Source: JBBQKF01 sp038326615
Lineage (GTDB): Bacteria > Bacillota > Clostridia > Saccharofermentanales > UBA5734
Direction of reading: 5' to 3'
Length of the DNA stretch: 31,286 nucleotides
Assembly (NCBI GenBank): GCA_038326615.1
Contig: JBBQKF010000029.1
Coordinates: 1-31,286, forward strand
The stretch's first letter is position 1. Each line of letters opens with the position of its first letter. The notes under the pieces were generated by a model that was not told where the DNA came from, made no database searches, and worked only from the letters and a program-made list of their open reading frames with translations. The position numbers were made by a program, and so were the translations under genes. Positions 8,442 through 17,006 of the stretch are shown here, one piece after another.

Positions 8442-10118
8442 ATGGCAAAGAAAAACAAAAATGTTTTTCATTCTCTAATTAAATTTAAAATATGTGTTAT
8501 TTTTTTGCTGGTTATAATTACAAGCCTTTCTTCATGTTCATTTAGTGAAAATTCCATAACATCATCTTTAAACTATTCTGGTTTATCGGTAGACAAATCT
8601 GTGGAAACATCATCAAAAATGACATCCGAAGTAAAATCAGACAAATCAACCACATCAATTTCATATCAGAATGCAGTTGTATCAGGTACATTAAGACTGT
8701 GGATGCAAAAGGCTACAACACTCAATCCACTAATATCTACAAACTATCAGTGGAACCAGATATCTCAAATGTTTTACGAAGGATTGTTTCAGATTTCTTC
8801 AAATCAGACAGTGGAACCTTTACTGGTGAAAGATTATTCGGTTTCCTCAAATGGACTAGTTTATACAATAAATCTCAAAAATAACGTTTTTTTCCATGAT
8901 AATTCCATTTTGGATTCAAAGGACGTTGTTGAAACTGTTAATTACATTTTAAATCATGCTAATAAATCAATTTATATTACTAAAGTGAGTAATTTGTTGG
9001 CAGCAGTTGCCTCATCTCCAAACACTGTAGAATTTACAATTAAAACACTGGACCCTTTCTTTCTATATGACCTTGTTTTTCCAATTTTGCCTTCAGAAAA
9101 AATTAATGATATAGCAGTAGAATTTATCCCAGGCACAGGTAAATATCTGATTCAGAAATATGATAAAGAAAAAACAGTGAATGCTGTTCTTTTCTTAAAA
9201 CATCGGGAAACACAAGATAATTTGATTAAAAAGATTAATATTCTTATACTTGAGGATACAAGAAAAGCTATGGAAGCATTTGGTGATGATAAAGTTGATA
9301 TGGTACAACTTAGAAATTCATTTTATGAAACGTATAATCTTAGAAATGATGTAAAAATTGTAAGATATCCATCAAATGACTTTTTGTTTTTTGAAATGAA
9401 TCAGTATACTGGAAAGTATCTTTCAAATACATCAAAATCTGATTATCTGCGAGTTGTTCTTTCAGATCCAAAATTACTTGACGGTATTGTAGGTGTTTAC
9501 TGCACATCTAATAAAATACCTTTTTTGTCATCAAGTCCACTAGTGCATTTGAATAAATGCAATGATATAATAAGATTTAACAAGGGAGTTAATACATTTC
9601 TAAAAGAAACGAAAAAAATAGAAATTATATACAAAACCGGGGATATGCTAGGTGATATGGTAATTTTACAATTAGAAAAAATCCTTAACTACGAAAAAAT
9701 TAAATTTAATATTGTTTCTCTCGACGAAACAAAATTTAAATTAGCGTTGACTTCAGGTAATTATGACATTGCATTAAGAGAAGCAAAATTAACCGCAAAT
9801 CCTGATCCTTCATGGCTTTATATGAGCGATACAAGAAAAAGTTATCCAGGGTCTGAAACATTGAATAATAATACAACAGAAAAATATTTAGCGGTTAAGA
9901 AAAATCTCGAAGCACTATACCTTGCACCAGGAACAACAGTAAAACCCGATATGTTCTGTGCACTAATAAATTCAGCATATCGCTATGGCTCGTTTGTTGG
10001 TATTGGATTTCGATTAAATGGTGTAGTTTTAAGCAAAAGGGTTCATGGACAACTAGAATCAAATGCTTTTAATAATTATAACAATATAAAGGATGTGTGG
10101 ATATGGTCTGGACAATAA
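8442..10118 (+). CDS. Peptide ABC transporter-type substrate-binding lipoprotein (SBP_bac_5)
   Basis: This 558-residue secreted protein looks like an OppA/DppA-class solute-binding protein. The N-terminus has a charged stretch, a hydrophobic helix (about 17-29) and the lipobox LSSC with Cys32 as the expected lipidation site. A Ser/Thr/Lys-rich linker (about 35-80) precedes the binding fold, which starts with LNPLISTNYQWNQISQMFYEG and the typical stretch around VKDYSVSSNGLVYTINLK. No permease or ATPase genes are nearby, so it is an orphan binding protein; it may serve a transporter encoded elsewhere or act as a sensor. It begins directly after the ymdB stop and overlaps lspA, the signal peptidase gene that would process it. 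Substrate unknown. Confidence 0.85.
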   Translation: MAKKNKNVFHSLIKFKICVIFLLVIITSLSSCSFSENSITSSLNYSGLSVDKSVETSSKMTSEVKSDKSTTSISYQNAVVSGTLRLWMQKATTLNPLISTNYQWNQISQMFYEGLFQISSNQTVEPLLVKDYSVSSNGLVYTINLKNNVFFHDNSILDSKDVVETVNYILNHANKSIYITKVSNLLAAVASSPNTVEFTIKTLDPFFLYDLVFPILPSEKINDIAVEFIPGTGKYLIQKYDKEKTVNAVLFLKHRETQDNLIKKINILILEDTRKAMEAFGDDKVDMVQLRNSFYETYNLRNDVKIVRYPSNDFLFFEMNQYTGKYLSNTSKSDYLRVVLSDPKLLDGIVGVYCTSNKIPFLSSSPLVHLNKCNDIIRFNKGVNTFLKETKKIEIIYKTGDMLGDMVILQLEKILNYEKIKFNIVSLDETKFKLALTSGNYDIALREAKLTANPDPSWLYMSDTRKSYPGSETLNNNTTEKYLAVKKNLEALYLAPGTTVKPDMFCALINSAYRYGSFVGIGFRLNGVVLSKRVHGQLESNAFNNYNNIKDVWIWSGQ

Positions 10119-10612
10119 TAATTATTTTATGTGTAGCTGCAGATCAGCTAACAAAAGCAATCGCTGAAAGTTCTTTAAAAGACATCAGTACTTTTCCTGT
10201 AATTGACGGTTTTTTCTATTTGACATATAGGGTAAATACTGGAGCTGCATGGAGTTTTCTTGCAGACAAATCATGGGGAATATACATACTTTCTACAATT
10301 TCATTAATTGCAAGTATAATCATGATTGTTATGATTTACAAAACTACAAACAATAAACTAAAGGCTGCACTTTCATTTATCTGTGCTGGAAGCATTGGGA
10401 ACCTTATTGATAGAATTTTATATCACGGCGTAACAGATTTTCTGGATTTTCATTTCGGAAGTTATGTTTTCCCAACCTTCAATGTTGCTGATTCACTAGT
10501 AGTTTGTGGAACAATATTTCTAGCGGTAGTTCTGTTTACAGACCCATCAATATTAGCTGATACACCAAAACAAAAGCTTGAACCCAATGAGGAGAAATCA
10601 ATTGAAAATTGA
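10103..10612 (+). CDS. lspA: Prolipoprotein signal peptidase (signal peptidase II)
   Basis: LspA cleaves the signal peptide of lipoproteins after lipidation, within the membrane. The 169-residue protein has four predicted membrane helices. Family motifs are ADQLTK near residue 12-17, NTGAAWSF near 48-55, the catalytic-Asp motif GNLIDRI, and FPTFNVADS with the second catalytic Asp. ATG 10103 is chosen because AAAGGA at 10088-10093 sits nine bases away; the in-frame GTG at 10097 is too close. It overlaps the end of the lipoprotein gene by 16 bases and rluD by 11, indicating translational coupling. The lspA–rluD order is common in Firmicutes. Confidence 0.95.
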   Translation: MVWTIIIILCVAADQLTKAIAESSLKDISTFPVIDGFFYLTYRVNTGAAWSFLADKSWGIYILSTISLIASIIMIVMIYKTTNNKLKAALSFICAGSIGNLIDRILYHGVTDFLDFHFGSYVFPTFNVADSLVVCGTIFLAVVLFTDPSILADTPKQKLEPNEEKSIEN

Positions 10613-11510
10613 AATAATTTCAGACGAAAACAACATTAGAATAGACGCTTATCTTGCCAAAAAATTGGAGAACATATCACGTGCATATATATCAAAGTTA
10701 ATTCAAGAAGGCAAAGTTTTATTTAATAATGAAACATGCAAACCTTCAGAAAAAGTTTGCATAAATTCTGTTCTAGAGGTTGATGTCCCTGAGCCAGAAG
10801 ACTCAAAAGCAATTCCAGAACAAATTGATCTTGATATTGTGTATGAAGATGAGTGGCTTGCAGTAATAAACAAACCACAGGGTATGGTTGTCCATCCTGC
10901 TGCAGGACATAAGAATGGAACACTTGTAAATGCTTTGATGTATAGGTTTAAAGGACAATTATCTGATATTAATGGAGTAATAAGACCTGGAATAGTTCAT
11001 CGTATCGATAAAGATACATCTGGACTATTGATTGTTGTTAAACAAAACAGCATTCACCAGCAAATTGCACAAATGATATCTAAACACGAAATTAAAAGAA
11101 CTTATCGTACAATTGTTACTGGTATTATTGAAGAAGAATGTGGAACTATTGATGCTGCAATTGGTAGAAGTTCCGAAAATCGTCTGAAAAATGCTGTTAA
11201 AAAAGAAGGTAAGCATGCAGTTAGCCATTTTGAAGTAGTGAAAAGATTTAAAAATATGACATATATTGAAGTTGCTTTAGAAACTGGTCGTACTCATCAG
11301 ATTAGGGTTCATTTAGCATATATCAAACATCCTGTACTTGGAGACCCGCTTTATGGTGGTATAAGAAAAGGCTATTTACTAACTGGACAGATGTTGCATG
11401 CATACAGATTAGAATTTATACATCCAATAACAATGGAAAACGTCCTGGTTGAGGCTCCTTTGCCAGAGTATTTCAACAAAATATTACAACAGTTGGAGTC
11501 TGAAAAATAA
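10602..11510 (+). CDS. rluD: 23S rRNA pseudouridine synthase RluD
   Basis: This 302-residue enzyme has an N-terminal S4 RNA-binding domain (about 1-75, including RIDAYLAKKL and SRAYISKLIQEGKV) and the RluA-type catalytic domain with HRIDKDTSGLL near 132-142 and GRTHQIRVHLA near 228-238. It probably modifies helix 69 or another 23S site; exact targets are not readable. The start is TTG 10602: GAGGAG (10589-10594) lies seven bases upstream and the protein then begins KIEIISDENNIRIDAYL, as in relatives. The ATG at 10587 overlaps that ribosome binding site. It overlaps lspA by 11 bases, and its stop codon overlaps the next start (TAATG). Confidence 0.94.
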   Translation: MKIEIISDENNIRIDAYLAKKLENISRAYISKLIQEGKVLFNNETCKPSEKVCINSVLEVDVPEPEDSKAIPEQIDLDIVYEDEWLAVINKPQGMVVHPAAGHKNGTLVNALMYRFKGQLSDINGVIRPGIVHRIDKDTSGLLIVVKQNSIHQQIAQMISKHEIKRTYRTIVTGIIEEECGTIDAAIGRSSENRLKNAVKKEGKHAVSHFEVVKRFKNMTYIEVALETGRTHQIRVHLAYIKHPVLGDPLYGGIRKGYLLTGQMLHAYRLEFIHPITMENVLVEAPLPEYFNKILQQLESEK

Positions 11511-12298
11511 TGTCAAAAGCCATTCTTAAAGAAAAACAAATATCAAATTTAAAGAGTAGACGAATTTTACGAAAAAATTCAAAAAGTCAGATACTCATGT
11601 TTTTCTTGCTTTTAATTTTTGGGATAGTTTTGATGCTTCAGATTAAAACTATTGAAGAAAACCAGCGGAAGTCACTAGCTACAAAAGTTGATTATGATTA
11701 TTATGCTAAGATGCTTGCGTCAGAAAAAGAATATACATCTAAAACAACAACATTACTTGACGAGTTAAAAACAAAAAAGAATGCACTTCTCGAAAAAGCT
11801 CTTATGGAATCAGGTGACACAACACTTCTTGATTCTTTACGAAAGATTAATAAAATTGCCGGGTTCACTGAAGTAAGAGGAAGCGGAATAACAGTAACGC
11901 TTGATGACCAGTCAGTTAATGATCCGTCGTATCCTGCCACTACATCTGCAATTCATGATTTAGATATAAGACAAGTTGTTGATATCATGAGGAGCTGTGG
12001 TGCTTTAGCAATATCTATAAACGGAGAAAGAGTTATCTCAACTAGTGAGCTAACATGTAATGGACCGACTGTCCAGGTTAATAAACGAAAATTTCCTGTT
12101 CCGTATAAAATAGCTGCAATAGGTGATGTTGTTTTAATGAAGAAGATGTTGGAAGAAGATTTTTATATAGCCAGTAGAATTCTTTCAAATATACAATTCA
12201 AAATTGATGTATTCGAAGAAGTAACAATTCAGGCTTTTTCTGATTATGATAAAATTGATCAATATATTGATTCTCTGAAGGAGGCAGTAAAACCATGA
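11510..12298 (+). CDS. DUF881 membrane-anchored protein (YlxW/YlxX-like), copy 1
   Basis: This 262-residue protein has a basic N-terminus, one membrane helix (about 28-46), a coiled-coil-like segment (about 48-105) and a C-terminal DUF881 domain. In the domain, AGFTEVRGSGITVTL and LDIRQVVDIMRSCGALAISINGERV are the recognisable strands. Such proteins, known in Bacillus as YlxW and YlxX, lie near division or envelope genes, and their biochemical function is not established. The start overlaps the rluD stop by one base and the end overlaps the second DUF881 gene by four bases (ATGA). The domain probably faces outside, as judged from the positively charged N-terminus. Confidence 0.88.
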   Translation: MSKAILKEKQISNLKSRRILRKNSKSQILMFFLLLIFGIVLMLQIKTIEENQRKSLATKVDYDYYAKMLASEKEYTSKTTTLLDELKTKKNALLEKALMESGDTTLLDSLRKINKIAGFTEVRGSGITVTLDDQSVNDPSYPATTSAIHDLDIRQVVDIMRSCGALAISINGERVISTSELTCNGPTVQVNKRKFPVPYKIAAIGDVVLMKKMLEEDFYIASRILSNIQFKIDVFEEVTIQAFSDYDKIDQYIDSLKEAVKP

Positions 12299-12999
12299 AA
12301 AAAAGTCCGAATGCACTAAAATCATTATCATTCATTATAGTTTGCATAATGCTTGGAGTTCTTGTATCGTTACAACTAAAAAATATTAATAATACTCAGA
12401 ATCTTCAATTATCTAACAACAAAAGACTTAATGAAGTTCAAGAAGAACTAATAACTCAGACACGAATAAATCGTGATCTTTCAGACCGTTATGCAAAACT
12501 TAATGATTATGTAAAAGCTGTTGATAACAAAACTGTTGAAGCAGATGACACGCTAAAAAGAATTTTAGAAGAAAAAAAGAATGCTGAGATATTTGCGGGA
12601 TTAACCGAAGTAAGTGGTTCAGGTGTATCTATCACACTTTTAGCTGGGACTGATTCCTTTATAAGAGATTCTGATATAAGATCAGTTGTAAATGAATTAA
12701 GAGCCGCTGGTGCTCAGGCTATTTCTGTAAATGAAGAGCGTATGGTTGCTGTTTCAGAAATAAGAGAAGCGGGGAAATACATTGTTATTAATGGAAAACA
12801 GTTTCCTGCAAATGGCCGGTTTGTTGTTAAAGCAATCGCAAGAGCAGATGATCTTGAAAGAGCAATTACCATGGTAAGTGGAGTTGGAGATAAACTTCAA
12901 TTATATAATGTTGATTTTAAAATATCAAAATCAGATAAAATTACAATACCAAGATTACGTGATGATAGTCCTGCTTATAGAATCGATATGCTAAAATAG
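12295..12999 (+). CDS. DUF881 membrane-anchored protein, copy 2
   Basis: This 234-residue paralogue of the preceding gene has the same plan: a short basic N-terminus, one membrane helix (about 9-26), a coiled coil (about 30-95) and the DUF881 domain with AGLTEVSGSGVSITL and IRSVVNELRAAGAQAISVNEERMV. Identity with copy 1 is clear but moderate, indicating an old duplication, a pairing common in Firmicutes. AAGGAGG at 12278-12284 serves as ribosome binding site within the end of copy 1. The two products may form a heteromeric coiled coil; this is inference. Confidence 0.88.
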   Translation: MKKSPNALKSLSFIIVCIMLGVLVSLQLKNINNTQNLQLSNNKRLNEVQEELITQTRINRDLSDRYAKLNDYVKAVDNKTVEADDTLKRILEEKKNAEIFAGLTEVSGSGVSITLLAGTDSFIRDSDIRSVVNELRAAGAQAISVNEERMVAVSEIREAGKYIVINGKQFPANGRFVVKAIARADDLERAITMVSGVGDKLQLYNVDFKISKSDKITIPRLRDDSPAYRIDMLK

Positions 13000-13070
13000 A
13001 TTAACTAAATAAAATTTACTGAATAATAATTATAATTTTAAGACTATCTAAATTTGAAAGGATATTGAAA

Positions 13071-14054
13071 GTGATTCAAAGGATTATTCCAATAGAAAAT
13101 CATCGAAAGGTCAATGAAATATTTGGATCTTTGAATGGAAATACAAATGCAATTGAGCACCTACTTGATGCAAAAATAGAAATCACTCCTCATGGAATAG
13201 CAATTTCTGGAGAAGAAGAAAACCTTATAAAGGCTGACACAGTAATTTCAAAACTTATTCAACTTGATGACAGTGGAGAAGCAATTGGTTTACAGCTTGT
13301 AACGTATCTTACTGAAATGGCTAGGGAAGGACATTTGCAACTTGTAGCTGGATACTCACCAGATTCGGTTTGTATAACAGCAAAGGGTCGTCCAATAAGA
13401 AGTAAGACCATAGGTCAGAAACAATATGTTAAGGCAATAGCCGAAAATGAAGTAGTATTTGCGATTGGGCCTGCAGGAACAGGTAAAACTTTTCTAGCGG
13501 TTGCCATGGCAGTTAATGCTTTTAGAAACAGACAGATTTCAAGAATTATTCTTACAAGACCAGCTGTTGAAGCTGGAGAAAAACTGGGATTTTTACCAGG
13601 TGATTTGCAAAATAAGGTTGATCCATATATGCGACCGCTTTATGATTCACTGCATGAACTTATGGGAAGCGAAATTTATCAAAAAAACATGGAAAAAGGA
13701 ATAATTGAAGTTTCACCACTAGCGTATATGAGGGGTAGAACACTTGATGATGCATTTATTATCCTTGATGAAGCTCAGAATACAACACCTGAGCAAATGA
13801 AAATGTTTCTTACACGTATAGGCTTTAATTCAAAAGTAGTTGTAACAGGAGATATAACCCAAATTGATTTACCATTTCACCAGAAGTGTGGGCTGGTTGA
13901 AGTACAGAAAATATTAAATGACATACCAGGAATTAGTTTTATTAATCTTGATGAAAAAGATGTAATACGTAGTGGTATTGTGCAAAAAATAATACGGGCA
14001 TATAATAAAAAGGGTGCTGATAAAAGTGAAAATGAAAAATTAAGAGGACAATAA
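13071..14054 (+). CDS. phoH: PhoH family ATPase
   Basis: This 327-residue cytoplasmic P-loop ATPase of the PhoH/YbeZ family is thought to act with YbeY in RNA or ribosome metabolism. It shows a Walker A motif GPAGTGKT at 133-140, a Walker B segment AFIILDEAQN near 228-237, sensor TGDITQIDLP, and the family strand RPAVEAGEKLGFLPGDL. I start it at GTG 13071, eight bases after AAAGGA (13057-13062); the TTG at 13065 is only two bases from that site. A TATAAT at 13031-13036 could serve a local promoter but lacks a good -35. The gene heads the phoH–pgpH–ybeY–era–recO series typical of Firmicutes. Confidence 0.94.
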   Translation: MIQRIIPIENHRKVNEIFGSLNGNTNAIEHLLDAKIEITPHGIAISGEEENLIKADTVISKLIQLDDSGEAIGLQLVTYLTEMAREGHLQLVAGYSPDSVCITAKGRPIRSKTIGQKQYVKAIAENEVVFAIGPAGTGKTFLAVAMAVNAFRNRQISRIILTRPAVEAGEKLGFLPGDLQNKVDPYMRPLYDSLHELMGSEIYQKNMEKGIIEVSPLAYMRGRTLDDAFIILDEAQNTTPEQMKMFLTRIGFNSKVVVTGDITQIDLPFHQKCGLVEVQKILNDIPGISFINLDEKDVIRSGIVQKIIRAYNKKGADKSENEKLRGQ

Positions 14055-14130
14055 TAAAATTAAGGCAATATTTGATAGGAAGGACAACGATTATTTATTA
14101 TATATTATGATGAATAAAAATGGTATTTAA

Positions 14131-16227
14131 ATGAAGATTAAAAAGAGTCTGAGACGGTTTTTATACTTAGTGGCTATAATATTTATTTCGTTTGGAATCA
14201 TTGCAGCTATGTATTATGGATCACTTCCAAAAAAATATGTTATTAAAATTGGTGATGCAAGTCCGTATGATATAAATGCAACGCGAAACCTTAAAGATAT
14301 GCAGGCAACTGTACTTAAAGCAAATCAAGCATCCCTTGCAATTAAAGATGTTATGTTGGCAAATCCTGATATTAATAAACAAAATATAAAACAGCTTACT
14401 ACTTTTTTTAGTATTGTTGATGGGGTAAGAGCAGAAGTTATAAGAACCGAAAAACCATTAACAAAAAATAATGCATCAAGTAAACTTAAAACTCTTGTCA
14501 AGGAACAATTAGTAAAGACATTCTCAAATGACGATTGCCTTTTACTAGTATCTATAGAACAAGCTGCCTTTGAAAGCTTCTCTGTTAGATGCATAGATAT
14601 AGCAAATCTAATCCTATCATCACCAGTTAATCAGGAACAACTAACATTTAATATCCAGAAGAATGTATCAGAACTCGCAAAAAATGTTGATTTTTATAAT
14701 AAAGATATCTCAATAATTTCAGTCATACTTAATGCATTCCTTAAACCAAACATCGAATTCAACAAAGCTGCAACACAAGCTGCAAGAAATCTTGCTTATC
14801 AGACAGTAATCGACAACCCAATACTAATTTCAAAGGGAACAAGACTTATAAATTATGGCGATATTGTAACCGCCGAAAAATATAAGTTACTCAATGAAAT
14901 GGAATTGATTGAAACAAATAAATTTGACTTTTATTATCTTTCAGGAATTTTATTGTTATTATTATTGATTACAGGTATTACTCTTTTATATGCAGTAAAA
15001 TACGAAAAGCAGAACATCAATACCTTAGGTGATAAAATATCAATATTGCTAGCAATGTCAATACCAATAATTCTTACACTATTTGTTGTTAAGTTTTCTA
15101 CAGTCGCACCTCCTGTTTATATTGCAGCAGTATTAATTACTGCATATTTTGGTTTCCGTTCAGCAATTGTTATGTCGGCATTACTTTCATTTGCAATTTT
15201 GCCAATGACATCCTTTGATGTTAAATTTCTTATCGTTTCACTATCTGGGTGTATTATTGCATCTCTTTTTACTATAGGTATTTCAAAAAGAAATAACTAC
15301 GCACTTATAATAATATCTACTACACTTACTTGCTTTACCGCAGTAATTTCATACGACATTCTCACTAAAGTTGCTTTAAAAGACATTCTTATAGACTCAG
15401 CATTTACTGTTGCTAGCAGCTCGATTTCTGTTATTGTCGCACTTGGATTAATGCCATTATTCGAAATGATATTTAATTCAGTTTCTCCATTAAGGTTGAT
15501 TGAACTTTCGCAACCAGGAAATCCTCTTCTAAGAAGATTGTTTATTGAGGCACCTGGAACAAGCCAACATAGTGTTATGGTTGGCAATCTTGTAGAGGCA
15601 GGAGCAGAGGCAATTGGTGCTAATTCACTTATCGCACGGGTGGGTGCATATTACCACGATATTGGGAAACTCGACAATCCATTAATGTTTACAGAAAATC
15701 AAGAGGGAAAAAACCCGCATGATTTACTATCGCCAGAAGAAAGTGCAGCAATAATATTGGCACATCCTGAAGCAGGCCTACGAATAGCCAAAAAATATCG
15801 ATTGCCTATTCCGATAACGAGACTTATATATGAACATCATGGAACAAGCAGACAAATGTATTTTTTGAGAAAAGCTCAGGAAATTGCAGAAAAGAACAAT
15901 CTTCCATCCCCGGATCCACAAAAATTTATGTATTTATGTCCGAAACCGTCATGTAAGGAATCCGCAATTCTTATGCTTGCTGATGTTGTAGAAGCTGCAA
16001 TGAAATCAACAGGCATAACTAATATTGAAGACTGCGAAAAACTTATCAGAAAACTTATCAGGCATAAAATTGAAGAAGACCAACTTGTTGATTCTGACTT
16101 ATCATTTAAAGAAGTTGAGTTGTTGATAAAAGCTTTTCTACAAGTATATTCTGGTCATTTCAGAATAAGAGTGAGGTATCCAGATGATCCTGCAAATTCA
16201 AAACAAACAGAAGAAGTATCCATCTGA
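14131..16227 (+). CDS. pgpH: 7TM-HD cyclic-di-AMP phosphodiesterase PgpH
   Basis: This 698-residue membrane protein has the PgpH plan: an N-terminal membrane helix (about 10-29), an extracytoplasmic 7TMR-HDED domain (about 30-260), seven membrane helices (about 265-450) and a cytoplasmic HD phosphodiesterase. HD-domain metal motifs include HSVMVGNLVEAG (about 481-492), YYHDIGKLDNP (about 507-517), HPEAGLRIAKKY (about 548) and YEHHGT (about 567-572). The family hydrolyses c-di-AMP to pApA. No convincing ribosome binding site precedes ATG 14131; the nearest purine-rich stretch, GGAAGGAC, lies about 45 bases upstream. Its 3' end overlaps ybeY by 44 bases. Confidence 0.95.
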   Translation: MKIKKSLRRFLYLVAIIFISFGIIAAMYYGSLPKKYVIKIGDASPYDINATRNLKDMQATVLKANQASLAIKDVMLANPDINKQNIKQLTTFFSIVDGVRAEVIRTEKPLTKNNASSKLKTLVKEQLVKTFSNDDCLLLVSIEQAAFESFSVRCIDIANLILSSPVNQEQLTFNIQKNVSELAKNVDFYNKDISIISVILNAFLKPNIEFNKAATQAARNLAYQTVIDNPILISKGTRLINYGDIVTAEKYKLLNEMELIETNKFDFYYLSGILLLLLLITGITLLYAVKYEKQNINTLGDKISILLAMSIPIILTLFVVKFSTVAPPVYIAAVLITAYFGFRSAIVMSALLSFAILPMTSFDVKFLIVSLSGCIIASLFTIGISKRNNYALIIISTTLTCFTAVISYDILTKVALKDILIDSAFTVASSSISVIVALGLMPLFEMIFNSVSPLRLIELSQPGNPLLRRLFIEAPGTSQHSVMVGNLVEAGAEAIGANSLIARVGAYYHDIGKLDNPLMFTENQEGKNPHDLLSPEESAAIILAHPEAGLRIAKKYRLPIPITRLIYEHHGTSRQMYFLRKAQEIAEKNNLPSPDPQKFMYLCPKPSCKESAILMLADVVEAAMKSTGITNIEDCEKLIRKLIRHKIEEDQLVDSDLSFKEVELLIKAFLQVYSGHFRIRVRYPDDPANSKQTEEVSI

Positions 16228-16699
16228 ATTTTATAAGTCATTAGTCGAGGTAGCTTTGACAAAGTCGCTTTCGGGCGAAAAAATCGGTGAGTATTTGCTA
16301 TTAAACAATATTGAGCCAGTATTTTCAATAATATTTACAAGCAATAAGGGAATTCGAAAGATGAATTCGATGTTCAGGGAAATTGACTGTGAAACGGATG
16401 TTTTATCTTTTCCAATGATTGATAATAAGGACAAAATAATTACTAAAGTATCAAAAAGCGAACTCTTTATTGATGAATATGAAAATAAAGAACTAATTTT
16501 CGGTGATATAGTTATTTCATTAGAAAAAGCAAATGAGCAGGCAAGTTCATATGGACATTCAATAGAACGCGAAGTAACTTTCCTTGTTGTGCACTCTTTT
16601 TTGCATCTTATTGGGTATGATCATATTAACCAAAAGCAGGAAAGTAAAATGATTAATCGCCAAAAAGCAATTATGGAGAAATTATACCTGAGAAATTAG
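16184..16699 (+). CDS. ybeY: Endoribonuclease / rRNA maturation factor YbeY
   Basis: YbeY is a zinc-dependent endoribonuclease implicated in 16S rRNA 3'-end maturation and ribosome quality control. The 171-residue protein carries the signature HSFLHLIGYDH near residues 131-141 with the three zinc-binding His, and the central motif NSMFREIDCETDVLSFP near 62-78. ATG 16184 lies eight bases after GAGG (16172-16175) and inside the end of pgpH, so translation is coupled. In many Firmicutes dgkA and cdd follow; here a 307-base AT-rich gap separates it from era. Confidence 0.93.
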   Translation: MILQIQNKQKKYPSEFYKSLVEVALTKSLSGEKIGEYLLLNNIEPVFSIIFTSNKGIRKMNSMFREIDCETDVLSFPMIDNKDKIITKVSKSELFIDEYENKELIFGDIVISLEKANEQASSYGHSIEREVTFLVVHSFLHLIGYDHINQKQESKMINRQKAIMEKLYLRN

Positions 16700-17006
16700 A
16701 ATACAAACTACGAATGAAAGACAAAAAAAGTAGCTAATTTAAAGCAAACAAAAAAGTATTAGGATCAATTATATTTTCTAGAATAAAATAATTAATACAA
16801 AAGCTAAAACTAATACTGCAAGAAATAATAACATTAAAAAAATTCAAGAAATAATTATTTTAAATTATTAACGGATCATCCTAAACATTAGTAAAAAGAT
16901 TTATCACAATTATTAAATTTTAATAAGTTACAAAAAAAAGTAAAAATATATATTATGAAGGGAAATCAGTTTATTGTAGAAATTATAAATTGATGATGGT
17001 AAAAAA
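16700..17006. other. AT-rich spacer between ybeY and era
   Basis: This gap has no protein-like reading frame. It contains a nested AT-rich dyad with outer arms GTATTA (16756-16761) and TAATAC (16793-16798) around a TCTAGA centre, without a T-run on the plus strand. No clear -35/-10 pair for era is visible. The genes dgkA and cdd, often found at this place, are absent and I see no recognisable remnants. Confidence 0.6.

Noticed and set aside
8699..8884. Short plus-strand frame inside the lipoprotein gene
   Set aside because: It lies entirely within the convincing substrate-binding protein frame and has no own features.
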